Positions 11,440 to 21,059 of a stretch of DNA of 64,000 nucleotides are shown one piece after another. Source of the DNA: Cyanophora paradoxa (taxonomy: Eukaryota > Glaucocystophyceae > Cyanophorales > Cyanophoraceae). Within the stretch, counting starts at the first letter, position 1. Each line of letters starts with the position of its first letter. A model generated the notes under the pieces. That model did not search any database, had not been told where the DNA came from, and saw only the letters and a list, made by a program, of their open reading frames with translations. The DNA lies in contig QPMI01000441.1 in NCBI GenBank assembly GCA_004431415.1, positions 35,957 through 99,956 of the forward strand, in the 5' to 3' direction. A program made the translations under genes and the position numbers.

Positions 11440-12900
11440 TCAACGTCGGCCCTTAAAATAACCGATACGCACAGTGCCTTCCGTCTGCTTGTAGAACGTA
11501 ATGTCCACTAAGGCAAGGTCGGGGTCGCGAGCATTTTGAGGTGCGCTGTCGGAATCCGTGAACAGCGGATTTTTAAACTTCGAGAACTGCTTGGGTAAAG
11601 GCCGGCCACTCTGTCGCTCCCACACTGTAAGAGTCGCCAGGTTACCGTCTGTTCCGCCCGCATCTCCGATTGTGATTATGCGCATCCCCTCGTTGACAGT
11701 CGAGCCGTCTGAGGCGTTGCGTTGCACAATCGCGTTCGTGTACGTCCCTGGAAGAATCGCAGCAGGTAAATGCACTTTGAAGAGTAGATTCCACGCGTAT
11801 GGTGCGCTCGCCCTGCCGCCGATGTATTCCACCTCGCGTCCATCCTGCCGCAGAATGCCGACGAGCATTGAGCAGTCTTGCGCTGCGAGCAGATCCTGCG
11901 TCCCGAAGGCGAGGAACTGCGGCCCGCGGGGGTCGTAGAAGACCTCGAGCGCTGTGGTGTTTGCGAAGAAGGTTGTAATCAAGTCGATCTTCGCTTGCAT
12001 GGTAACGCTGCGGGAAGCAAACTCTTCGATGGGGGCGAGCCAGAAGGCGCCTTCGCCGCCTGCGACAAGATACTCTTTGCCCGAACTCTTGCACGTCTTG
12101 GGAGAGAACGCAAAGCCCGCAGGGTACGGGTAATCCGCGCTCAGGCGGGAAATCGCGAACAGATCGGGGCCGAGATCGAAAGTTTCGTAGTTTGTTGGGT
12201 AGAACTCGCACAGGTCGGGACTGCTAGGAAGGTATCCTGCGCGCGGTAGCATGAGCTTAAGCTTGAAGCATGCATAAATACGCATGTGATTTTGACATCC
12301 TCGAAACATACCGGGGTAAGGCGTGGAAGGATCTACGCTGCTGAGGGTGAGGGGCCCGATAAACATGCGGATCGCCACGCGAGGCAGAGCGCTGCGCGAG
12401 GCCCAGTCGGAGCAGTCGTAGCAACCAAAAATTTCGGCGATTTTAAGTCGCTGCTGCTCCGTGTACTGATCCGCATCTTCCCAGCCTGCAACAGAAGAGC
12501 AGAAGCTCAAGATGAGCTACAGGAAACGAGTTTCTAGGGAGCGCACCCTTCCATCCGGCGGTCGACTCGCCGACGAGTGCGGCGGTGAACCCTCTGCCGA
12601 CGAAGACGTCGTGGACGTCGAGGAGGTAGTTTGAAGGGCTGCTTTGTTTTTCAAGGCAGCCACGCTTCCGAGACGCCGCTTGCTCCTTTGTGTACAAAAC
12701 CAGAATGCCCGTCGTCGAAGGCAGGCATCCAATGGGAGCCCCGTAGTCGTACTCAACGCCTCGGTACTGGTGGTTCGGATTAGGTGTAGGCGTGGGCGAT
12801 GGTGACGGCGGAGTCGTTGGTGCCGCTGTAACTGGCTCGGGCCCGGCTTCGGTCTCGCAGAGGAGGGGCTCGTGCCCAAGCCGCCTAACATGCGCAGCGT
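11440..12900 (-). CDS. Long beta-rich exons with Pro/Thr linker
   Basis: Minus-strand 11,470-12,250 is open for about 260 codons and well composed: FSPKTCKSSGKEYLVAGGEG, EVFYDPRGPQFLAFGTQDLL and GMRIITIGDAGGTDGNLATL. A probable donor, GTGCGT, lies just before its stop and would join it to the exon ending at about 11,345. Upstream exons at 12,300-12,490 (FGCYDCSDWASRSALPRVAI) and 12,540-12,830 follow (YLLDVHDVFVGRGFTAALVG). Between about 12,780 and 12,830 is a linker, TTPPSPSPTPTPNPN, like those near 340 and 2,050. Blades and linker suggest an exposed, possibly extracellular, part of the protein. Confidence 0.5.
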
Positions 12901-12916
12901 CGTCAGCAGCCTAGCA

Positions 12917-13345
12917 TGTGCACATGCTGCCTGACTGGCGCACCGGACATGAACTATGAGGTCGCCGAAGTCGTCGACGAACACGCGAGTCGCGCCGAGG
13001 TAGAAAGCCCAGAAGCTCGTCTTGTTGACGCCAGACAAAAGAGTGTCCTTGATCGAGTACTCGATTTGCTGGTCTCCGTTCATGATGTGCGCAAGGAGCT
13101 TGGCCTGCGCAAGGAGAGGGGAATGCGCCGGGTGATTTTCAGCGATCGAAACGTTTTAGGGGCTAGCGATATCGATTGTGCACCTGGTAAACTTCGGTTA
13201 GAGGGCTGTCGCCCTCTGTCGGAGCGACAATACCGATAGCTGCCATCACAGTGAAGTTGCCGTTCGGAGACGATGCGACAAATGTCTGCAGAGATATGCA
13301 TATGCGAGGCGTTAGCAGGTGCTGGTTTGGCTGATCCTGACTCAT
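12917..13345 (-). CDS. First propeller-like blades after the coiled coil
   Basis: An acceptor (CTCTGCAG on the minus strand, about 13,285) opens an exon reading TFVASSPNGNFTVMAAIGIV and ending TEVYQ before a GT donor. The next exon (about 12,955-13,110) reads KTSFWAFYLGATRVFVDDFG then DLIV. The SSPNG ... V-Y-Q pattern matches the 'F-S-P-D-G ... V-W-D' blade of WD40 proteins. This is where the blades begin in bacterial TIR-WD40 proteins, directly after the helical segment encoded at 13,560-13,740. Confidence 0.45.
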
Positions 13346-13407
13346 GGCTTAGAGCTGTTGAATAGGAATCTTAGCTTGCCTTCTATCATATGGGGGCTGC
13401 GCATGCT

Positions 13408-15960
13408 TCATGCTCGAATGGGCATGCAGGTGCGACCGCGGACCTGAAAGTCGGAGAAGGTTTCTTGCTCAGCAAAGTCGGATATCGATTGCGATGGCGG
13501 CGTGGCTTCGGAGGAGGCGAGTGCTCGGCCTCGAGCTCGGCGGCGACGCGCAGAAATGGAGGATCCGGTAGCGAGGAACTCGCTGTTCGAAGCCTCGAGG
13601 ACCTTTCGCAGCGTGCGCTCGGCGTCGGCGAGGACTGCTGGTGAACCGAAGGCGCCGTTCATCGCCTCGATCGCGTAGAGCATGGCCTGCTCCGGGCTCG
13701 AACTGATCGCGGAGAGCGACGCCGCAATGCTGCGCACACAATTGCAAGCCGGTGCACAATCGCGTTAACGCGCTGTTCCTTTACATTTAATTTGGCGCAC
13801 AGCGCTTGAAAAAGCGCAAGCACACCTTGTTCGAACCAGCGCGACGGCTAGGGCGGCTTCAGTTGCCGCCTTCGCCTGAACAGCTGCATCCTTGGATTTC
13901 AAGGCATCTTCTTTTGCGGCAAGCGCTTCCTCTGCAGATGCCAGTGCTAACGCTTGGGCCGACAGTGCTTGTCCTTGCGCCACCAAAGCTTCGTCTCTGC
14001 TCTGAGTAGCATTGATTCTTGCAGCTTCCGCTAGGAGCTTTTGCGCCTCAGCAGCCTGCGCATGATCGAATAAATTAAAAAGGCAGCGCCGCTTACTTTT
14101 AGATGCTATCCGGACATTACGCACGTTTTTCTGCATTTCTGCCTCGCGCTGTGCCGAAGTTGCAGCGTCAGAAGCGTTTCTGGCCTTGTCGCGCTCTATT
14201 TCCGCTTGAATTGCCGCGTTTTGAGCGAGCTTCTCTTGAGCTTTAGCATTTGCCTCTTGCGCTCTAGCATTCTGTGTGCACGTGGATCCTGGTCAGCAAA
14301 CGGGCCGGTCCACCTGGGTATAACATTAAAGCAGTAAGCAAGCTTGAAACAGACCTGTTCTTGCTTCAAAGCCTCGGCTTCTGATACCAATGCTTTGTCT
14401 CTCTGCACGAGTGCGTCTGCTTTTGCTGCGGCAGCGAGCGCCTCCTGCTGCCTCGCCTCTGTAGCAGACTTCTCCGCTGCAGCCTCAGCCTGTTTGGCTT
14501 GCTGCGGCCACGGCCATCGGCGGGCAATTGCAAAAGCAGCGCGGCCGGGGGTCATCATCGCGTACCGCTTCGGCTTCTCGTGCGTTGGTCGCCTCCTGTT
14601 CGGCACGCCGGCTTGATTCCTCTGCCTGAGCCTGTCGCTGGAGAGAGATAACTGCGGTTTCGCACTCGTTATTTCAGAGGCATCACACGCTGGCCATAGA
14701 CAGCCGGCCTCGACGAGACACGCACCGAGCATGATGAACGCGACGATGGTCAACGCGACCATAACTGCAGCGGCGAGCCGCGGCCCGCATTCAGCGCGTG
14801 AACGGTTCTGAACTTCACGCATTGATTATTCCGAGCGTACTCATTGCGATGACAGTTGCGATTGCTGCTACCTTCCTCTTCTGGCGCATGGCAGCGTTAA
14901 TGGAGTGCTTGACGAGCACCTGTCCGTGCAAGCCGAGTGAGCTTCAGCAGAGCACGCCCATGGCGGTCGCGGCATAAGTCATTCTCACGCACAATGTGCT
15001 CTGGAGTAGGCTCGAGCGAACGTTGTGCCGACGTCTTGACGGATGCTTGCCGCTTGAGCTGAGTGTTGTCCGGATCCTCCGTCTGCTGAGGCTCTGTGTC
15101 CAATTTCTTGTTCTTCTTCGAACCCTTGTCGGATTTGACGATCTTGACCGAAAGGAAATTCTCGACTAGCGAATCGGAGTGGTGGTCCGGATCCACGATT
15201 TTGTACTGTGGTGCAGATCACGCCAAAAGCACTCGTGCTTGACAGCGGTCGCGCATCTCACGCACGTTTTTGACGCCGAAAATGCTTTGGAACACACTGA
15301 AAGGGGTGCGGGCGGCCTTAACGATGTGACCTGTCTCCTCCAGCCACTTTGCCCGAGTTTAAAAAATTAAATACTCGAGGGGGAAAAAAGAGTCAGAGAA
15401 GATACCTTCCGGCCCTCCTGGAGCGCGAATCCATGCAGCAGGAATGCTTCTGCCTTTTTGCGCTTCTCCTTGTGGATCTGTTGTTCATGATCAGGCACGG
15501 GTGTGACAGATTGATATTAATATTAAATTTGCGCTGCAGCTGGGTCTCAGGTGACCTTGTCAATGTGTACCGCCCTCGGGTCCGGCCACCTTACAGAGAC
15601 GTCGAATCCAAGTGCTGGGGACATCCCCGTCAAACCGGAAGCTCGCGCCCAGCAGGCGCGATCGCGTTCTTGAACTGACCCTCTTTGTACTTGTCGGCGC
15701 GCAGCGAGAGCTGCGTGTGCAGACGCGCCTTTTCCGCGTCGAACTGGCGGCGCGCGATCTCATGCGCGAGATTTGTGGGAAACTCCGTTGAGATCTCGTG
15801 TGCGCACCCGGATGGCTTCTTCGAGCTCGCGAAGCGACTCCTTGAACAATGGGTCTTTTTCAGCTGCCTCCGCAATTTCGTCGGGCTTTACGCCAATCAG
15901 CTCCGGGAATGTCACTTTTTGCCTGAAGACAGATCATGATCATGACCAGCGTTAGCGGCA
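13408..15960 (-). CDS. Membrane segment(s), coiled coils and helical linker of the TIR gene
   Basis: In protein order: KVTFPELIGVKPDEIAEAAE (about 15,860-15,920), EISTEFPTNLAHEIARRQFD (about 15,760-15,820), HEQQIHKEKRKKAEAFLLHG (about 15,420-15,490), VFQSIFGVKNVREMRDRCQ (about 15,235-15,295) and a Lys/Ser-rich exon (14,940-15,190). Then come hydrophobic stretches VAAIATVIAMSTLGIINA (about 14,830-14,885) and AVMVALTIVAFIMLGACL (about 14,715-14,770), and long Ala/Glu/Gln coiled coils (14,350-14,520; 13,830-14,070). Last is a helical exon with SSPEQAMLYAIEAMNGAFGS and ADAERTLRKVLEAS (13,560-13,740). In bacterial TIR-WD40 and related proteins the same order (membrane helix, coiled coil, 'P-x-x-A-L-x-L-A-x-E-A ... 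A-E-x-x-L-R') precedes the propeller. Only one of the two hydrophobic stretches may survive splicing. Confidence 0.6.
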
Positions 15961-16069
15961 TGAGGACGGAAATCGAAACAAGAAGTGAAAGGGCGGCGCA
16001 TACCAAGAATTGATTGCGTTGAGGCACATACGCTGCCGCCTGTAGTGTGCGCGCCACATTCGTGTCAGC

Positions 16070-17060
16070 ACATACTCTAGTCAAAGGTCGCAATTGCAAG
16101 TAACGCAAGCGCCGGCGCCATATACATCACCTGTTGAAGCTGCGTTCCTTCTCGGTGCACGGGCCTCTGAGCGCGAGGTGGTGCTCCTCAACGGGAGTCA
16201 CCTCGACGACAACAATACGCTTCTGGTTCGCGAGTGCGTAATCGAACTCTGCGGCCGATTGCGAGCGGTGACGGCTCATGATCAGCTAGCGCTTCTTGCA
16301 ATTGAAAATTGAAGGGAGCTCGAGGGCCGGGGAGCGAATGCGCACCGTCGATACTGCGCACCCAATCCGATTCAAATTCCACGAGAGGTTGGTGACGCGA
16401 CGTGCATAAATGTAATCAGTGGGTAATAAACGGCTTATACATGGGCGATGTACAGTCTTCCAATACTGGTTCCGAAGACTATAGGCGCACCAGTATGTTG
16501 ACTGAATCCAGTCAGGGGTGAGAATGACGAGAATGACAGACGCGCCCTTGATGCCCGCGGCGATGGCCTTCCCCCTGTGCCGCAGCGTGTGATCATGAGC
16601 GATGAACTGCTCAAGCTTAAGAGGGGCGTCTACAGCAGCGCACCATTGAACACCCTTGAGGATTCCTGCGCATGTGTCTTACAGCGTCATGCAAAGGTGC
16701 AGATACGCAGAGATCTTATCGTATACGTAAGGCCCCGCACCGTTGTCGCCAGCAATGTCGAGCCAGTATGAGATCTTCCTGTCCTCCAGAATCTTGCAGA
16801 GCGTTTTCATCTCTAGGCGTGCTTGCGCGGTCAGAAGAGTCGAGCGCTGATAAGCGAATGCAGGTCGCACCGTCCGTGTTCTTCCTGCTCATCGATCAGG
16901 CCACCCCGATTAGAACGGAATCATTCAGCGGGGCGCCGGCCATATGCATATGTATTGCAAGCGAATTCGAAGGCTTCAAAACCAATAGCTTATTGGTTGG
17001 CGGACCTTCGATACGAAATCATTACCTGCACGCAAGCGAAAAGCGTATAAGTTCACGTCC
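16070..17060 (-). CDS. Second TIR domain (TIR2), split over several exons
   Basis: Reading down the minus strand: VMISYRR after a CAG acceptor (about 17,025; the usual first TIR strand); LTAQARLEMKTLCKILEDRK then ISYWLDIAGDNGAGPYVYDK (about 16,690-16,850; helix A and the strand with a conserved W-L-D); then an exon from about 16,580 with KAIAAGIKGASVILVILTPD and WIQSTYWCAYSL (16,460-16,580; helix-strand D and the S-x-W-C motif). A GT donor follows. TIR domains self-associate in innate immune signalling, and many cleave NAD+. The catalytic glutamate normally sits three residues after the Cys of the S-x-W-C motif; here that position is Ser. TIR2 is therefore probably a non-enzymatic scaffold. 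One intron border near 16,860-17,010 is unresolved. Confidence 0.7.
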
Positions 17061-17342
17061 CGATATATATGAGGAGAAACGAAGACAACGTTGACACACG
17101 TCCAGAGCCTTGATGGGAGTTTTCGCGTCTGGCTCAACAACTGCCCCATGCGCAGTGCAGAAAGGTGTTCAAGTGATTGCGAGAGATACGGATACATATA
17201 TACATATATATGTATCCAGGGAAGTGCCACGGTGCGCGAAGGAGCGTTTAACGTCTATGGCTAACGCACCGGAACTGCCTTCGGGGCGAATGATGGTTGA
17301 CAGCTCGGAGACGCCGGTCACCAGCCCGTCCCCTGCTGTGAG

Positions 17343-18807
17343 TCAGGACCAAAGCCGATCAAGGCCTAGGAAGAGCCGGCGCAGCGTACCCTGGAAGCTC
17401 GAGACGTGTATCTCACTGTGAGAGGCGAGGAGCCGAAGGGCCTCGTCTACCTGCGCGGCGTCCGCTCCCGCGGCCTTGGCCTCTCGGGCCAAAGCCGCAG
17501 CGGGCTTGGCGTTCGTGCTGATGCAGGCGATGCGCCGCTCGAGCCAGTGCGCGTGGGCCAGCTCCGTTGCGCACATCCTGCGCAGCCGGGGGCGGGGGCG
17601 CCGCGCGCGTCACCGAGTTGGCCGCAACCGAACTCGAAACGTGGCGATCAAGCCCTCAAAAACGAGCAAACGGGCTCACTTTGACTTGAACCACTCTGCG
17701 GAAGGAGACGAGAATCAATTTAATTTTTACTCCAAGCAAACGACAAAGCTAAAGAATATGCGGTGCCGCGTGCACTCGCGTATATATACATACCGACAGA
17801 GGCGAGGACGACAAAACACTCAGAGCCCTCGATCCCGGCCGACAGGCGGCGGCGATGCATGATGTTCTGGAAAGTGGCCTCCCCTTGAAGCTCGTAGAGG
17901 CACTGTGAACGACTTGCTAAGCGTGCGTGCATCGAGCCTGCTCCGATTGTAGTGGCGCACCTTGAGCCCCTGCTGCTCAATGGCGCTGACCAGGGTCTTC
18001 GCATTGAGGTTGTCTGCCCCCCGAGCAAAGCTGACATACCTGCGCGCGCGAAAATAAAAAATTCAATTACTAATCGCGGAGATGGAATGTTCGAGTTCGC
18101 ATTGCAATATTAATTGAGCACGAGCGCACGCGTCATAGTACAGGACGGAGCCTTGGGAAGGCTCCGGGAGCGGGGCGCTGCTGTAATCGCGCACGTCGTC
18201 GGAGACGAATATCGTTCCGGGTTCTGCGCATGTGGGCGGAAGTGGCCATGGGTCAGGATTGGATAGGTCCAGGGCCGGGACGACTGCCAAGGGCCCTCGA
18301 AGACTTGCAATTGTGCGCGCATGCGCGCACCTCCGGCCTCGACACCGCCGGGGACGAGAGTGATGTTGCGTGGGTGTGCGCCCGCAGCAGGGTTCGCGGT
18401 TGCGAGCTGAGACTGGCCCCCGTCGCGGTCGGGCATGACAACGTCAACGTGCACCTGCGCATGCGGAAGTGACGCAGATAGTTCAGTATCGCAGTGATAA
18501 GTAAGAATTTCGAAGGCGTTTTTTGGCGGCGCCGCGTTGACTGGTTGACTGGTGCGCGTGCGGCAAGAGACAATGAACGCACCTGGACGTCGTTCTGGTC
18601 GACCCGTATGGCATCTTTTGGCCATGGGGCCTTCGCTGGGATGAGGGCGGGCGCGCTTGGTGCTGGCAATGGCGGGCCGGCCGCGTTCGCCGAGAGAGAG
18701 ACTATGCGCGAGTCTCTCGCCGGGGACGCAGCTCTCGCGCGTGTGAATTTCTGGTACTCGCTGCGCGGGGAGGCCATCTGGTCTGGGCCTGTAGCAGTGT
18801 TCTGCAA
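17343..18807 (-). CDS. N-terminus and first TIR domain (TIR1)
   Basis: The start chosen is the ATG at 18,807 (MQNTATGPDQ) or the in-frame ATG ten codons on. Exon 1 ends at a GTGCGT donor near 18,583; exon 2 starts VHVDVVMPDRDGG; exon 3 reads TIFVSDDVRDYSSAPLPEPS and splices in frame to YVSFARGADNLNAKTLVSAI (about 18,037). The next exons give CLYELQGEATFQNIMHRR, LSAGIEGSECFVVLAS, EWFKSK and MCATELAHAHWLERRIACIS (about 17,500-17,875). Joined over consensus GT-AG borders this is a full TIR domain with the Y-D-A-Y-V-S-x-A first strand and an intact Glu in the C-A-T-E motif, so NAD+ cleavage is possible. An Ala-rich helical tail follows, then the second TIR domain. Confidence 0.75.
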
Positions 18808-19374
18808 AATGCAGCTGTCTCCGCGCCGCTGACAGCGCTAGCCACCGCCTTGCGCGCAGTTGTTCAGACTTGCGACTCAGAAGTTGCGAGCAGTTGCAGG
18901 TCGACAGCCCACTATAGCTAGTACTGCCCCGACTCGGGGGAGGCTTCTCGCACGCGTACGGCTGCTGCTAGGCTGGTCCAAACGTTGAGCGCGCAATGCG
19001 ACGCGCCTGAGGATCGGAATAGCAAGCCTTGATCCGACTCTGATCATCCGAGTGATCGAAGCCTCAAGGCTTCAGCTGCAGCCTTCAGGCCGGCCTAGGG
19101 ATTCCGCAAGCTTGCCGTGCGGTCCGTGGGAGGCTGCGACGCAGCTGTGTATATATATATATATATACATGTAGCTATAGAGGCTCCATGCAGTGGGATT
19201 CTGGGAATCCGATGATCCTGCGGGGCCCCGGGAAAAAAAGATCCGGATGAGGAAGAAAAAGATCTAGGCACGCGTGGCTGCAGACTCTGAGATCTTCTAC
19301 CCAATGGGCGTGGCTCTTCGCGATCGAATGCATATGAATTAGAGAAAAAAGAACGTTGCAGCTAATGCCAGCTA

Positions 19375-19415
19375 TCCAATCCACGAGCGTCCATCCTGTC
19401 GTCGACGACGTCGAC
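19375..19415 (+). repeat. 40-bp dispersed direct repeat, copy 1
   Basis: The sequence beginning ATCCAATCCACGAGCGTCCA and ending GTCGTCGACGACGTCGAC recurs at 20,158-20,199 with about two mismatches. Both copies are preceded 20-30 bases earlier by GAGAAAAAAGAA. The end contains the palindrome GTCGACGACGTCGAC. Confidence 0.85.
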
Positions 19416-19924
19416 CTGAGAATCAGTGAATGCACGAATCAAGCTTGCGCCGTACTGTAAACGTAGAAACTTTCGTCGAGCCGGCGCGGCGGAGACTTGA
19501 TTTCGACAAAACACGAAAATCGTGACGAAAATATGGTTCGATCGCGACAGCATCAAATTTTCGTCAGCCCCACGACTGCGCCATTGTCTGGCCCATAGAC
19601 GGGTCAGCCGTTAGTACCCCTCTCGATACAAAAATTCAGTTCAATGGTTCAACAGTATCAAATATTAATATTCGTCAAAGTGCAGGTCTGACGAATAAAG
19701 ACGCTGTCGAAGACTCCTACGTTTGCTGTAAGCCTGTAACGGTCGCGACTCGCGAAGCTCGCCGGCAGCGCTAGCGCTAGCTCAGGCTGTAGTGCGTATA
19801 TTACCGCGTTTAAACAAACTTTTGACGCGGTAATTTGGTACGTATACCGCGGTAATATTAATTAAGTGGGCGCGGTATTTATATAATTATGTGTTCTACG
19901 GTATGTATACCGGTATATACGTAG

Positions 19925-20030
19925 CCCGCCGGGCCGGGCCGCCCGGGCGGCGCGCCGGCGGCGGCCCGGGCCCGGCGGCGCCGGCCGCGGCGCCCGCCGC
20001 GGCGGCGGCGCCGGCGGCCGGCCGCGGAGA
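19925..20030. repeat. GC-only palindromic tract
   Basis: About 100 bases made almost solely of G and C (CGGGCCGGGCCGCCCGGGCG and so on), with many overlapping CCGG, GGCGCC and CGGCCG palindromes, embedded in AT-rich DNA. Open frames here on both strands are composition artefacts. Confidence 0.8.
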
Positions 20031-20157
20031 ATCGGATCCGGAGCCTCGGAGTAAACTAGCTATAGTACTGGCTGTAAATTTCGCGATCCGAATTATCCGC
20101 GGCCGATCGCCGCGGCCGGCGATCGGATGCGTCACGAGAAAAAAGAATCTTGCGGCG

Positions 20158-20199
20158 ATCCAATCCACGAGCGTACATCATGTCGTCGACGACGTCGAC
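20158..20199 (+). repeat. 40-bp dispersed direct repeat, copy 2
   Basis: Second copy of the element at 19,375-19,415 in the same orientation, again preceded by a GAGAAAAAAGAA motif (20,137-20,148). It lies just left of the transposon at 20,321, so it may be part of an older repeat that spans the region. Confidence 0.85.
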
Positions 20200-20320
20200 G
20201 TCTACCCGTGTTCCGTGCACGTGGAAACACTGACCGTGTTCGATTCATGATCATGCGCATATGCAAGCGGACCGCAAGCGCCGGCTGGCAAAATCCTGCC
20301 AGGCAGCAACATCCTGTGAC

Positions 20321-20812
20321 TAGGGTTGCCACTTACGACTTACGGGACTTACGTGTAAGTCCGTAAGTGTAAGTCCGACTTACGACTTACGTGCCCCGAC
20401 TCCCGAGATGGGACTTACGGCCGTAAGTCGTAAGTCCCCCTGGGGATACCCCCTGCGAGCGGCAAAAAGAGCGTAGATTCAAGTTAAAATCGATCTAAAT
20501 CGAGTAGATTTGCACATCTTACCGATTCAGACGTGCTTTTAGGCCTCTGAACGGGGTGAGAAGACCCCGGAATGGGCCTCCGGTGGTCATGGTGTCTACC
20601 TGGGATGGCACTTTTACTGCTTAAACAAGCCCCCCTCACTCCCAAACACACAGAAAAAGACTGAAGACAATCTAACTCGCAGATTGAGAAGTGTTTTCTG
20701 TGGTTTCTGGCCGACTTACGGCGGACTTACGGCGGACTTACGACTTACACTTACACTTACACTTACACTTACGGCGGGTTTTGGGGGACTTACGCCATAA
20801 GTGGCAACCCTA
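20321..20812. mobile_element. Non-autonomous hAT-like element (MITE) with 8-bp target duplication
   Basis: The left end, TAGGGTTGCCACTTACG, is inverted at the right end (CGCCATAAGTGGCAACCCTA), matching for 15 bases. The flanks are CCTGTGAC at both 20,313-20,320 and 20,813-20,820, an exact 8-bp target-site duplication. An 8-bp duplication and a (T/C)AGGG-TGCCA-type end are hallmarks of hAT transposons. Inside each end the motif ACTTACG/CGTAAGT is iterated many times in both orientations (20,331-20,440 and 20,712-20,795). The interior has no transposase. At 492 bp it is a miniature element that would need a transposase encoded elsewhere. Confidence 0.85.
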
Positions 20813-21059
20813 CCTGTGACTCCTGTCACGTCATCTTCTCCCGTACGTATTTTAGTACCCGCGGCGCCGGCCACGGGAAGAGACCCTGCAGCTGCAGCTG
20901 GCCTGGCCTGACCCTGCAGCAACCGACGAGGGAGGCACACGAGGGAGACATATGATGCATCGAGAATGTCACGCTTACGTTGCAAGTGGCCCCCGGAATT
21001 CGAAAGCCGTCGCCCCCAGAAACTCGAAATTAAACTCGAAACTCAGGCTTCGAATTCGA

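Larger units (their letters stand above)
18840..20312. other. Intergenic region upstream of the TIR gene
   Basis: No convincing coding sequence. It contains a (TA)n run at about 19,149-19,168, a duplicated 40-bp motif (described separately), runs of ATTAATATT-type sequence near 19,655-19,870 with several GGTAATA/TACCGCGG repeats (19,797-19,860), and an extremely GC-rich palindromic tract. The promoter of the TIR gene should lie in the first few hundred bases, but no TATA box was identified with confidence. Confidence 0.6.
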
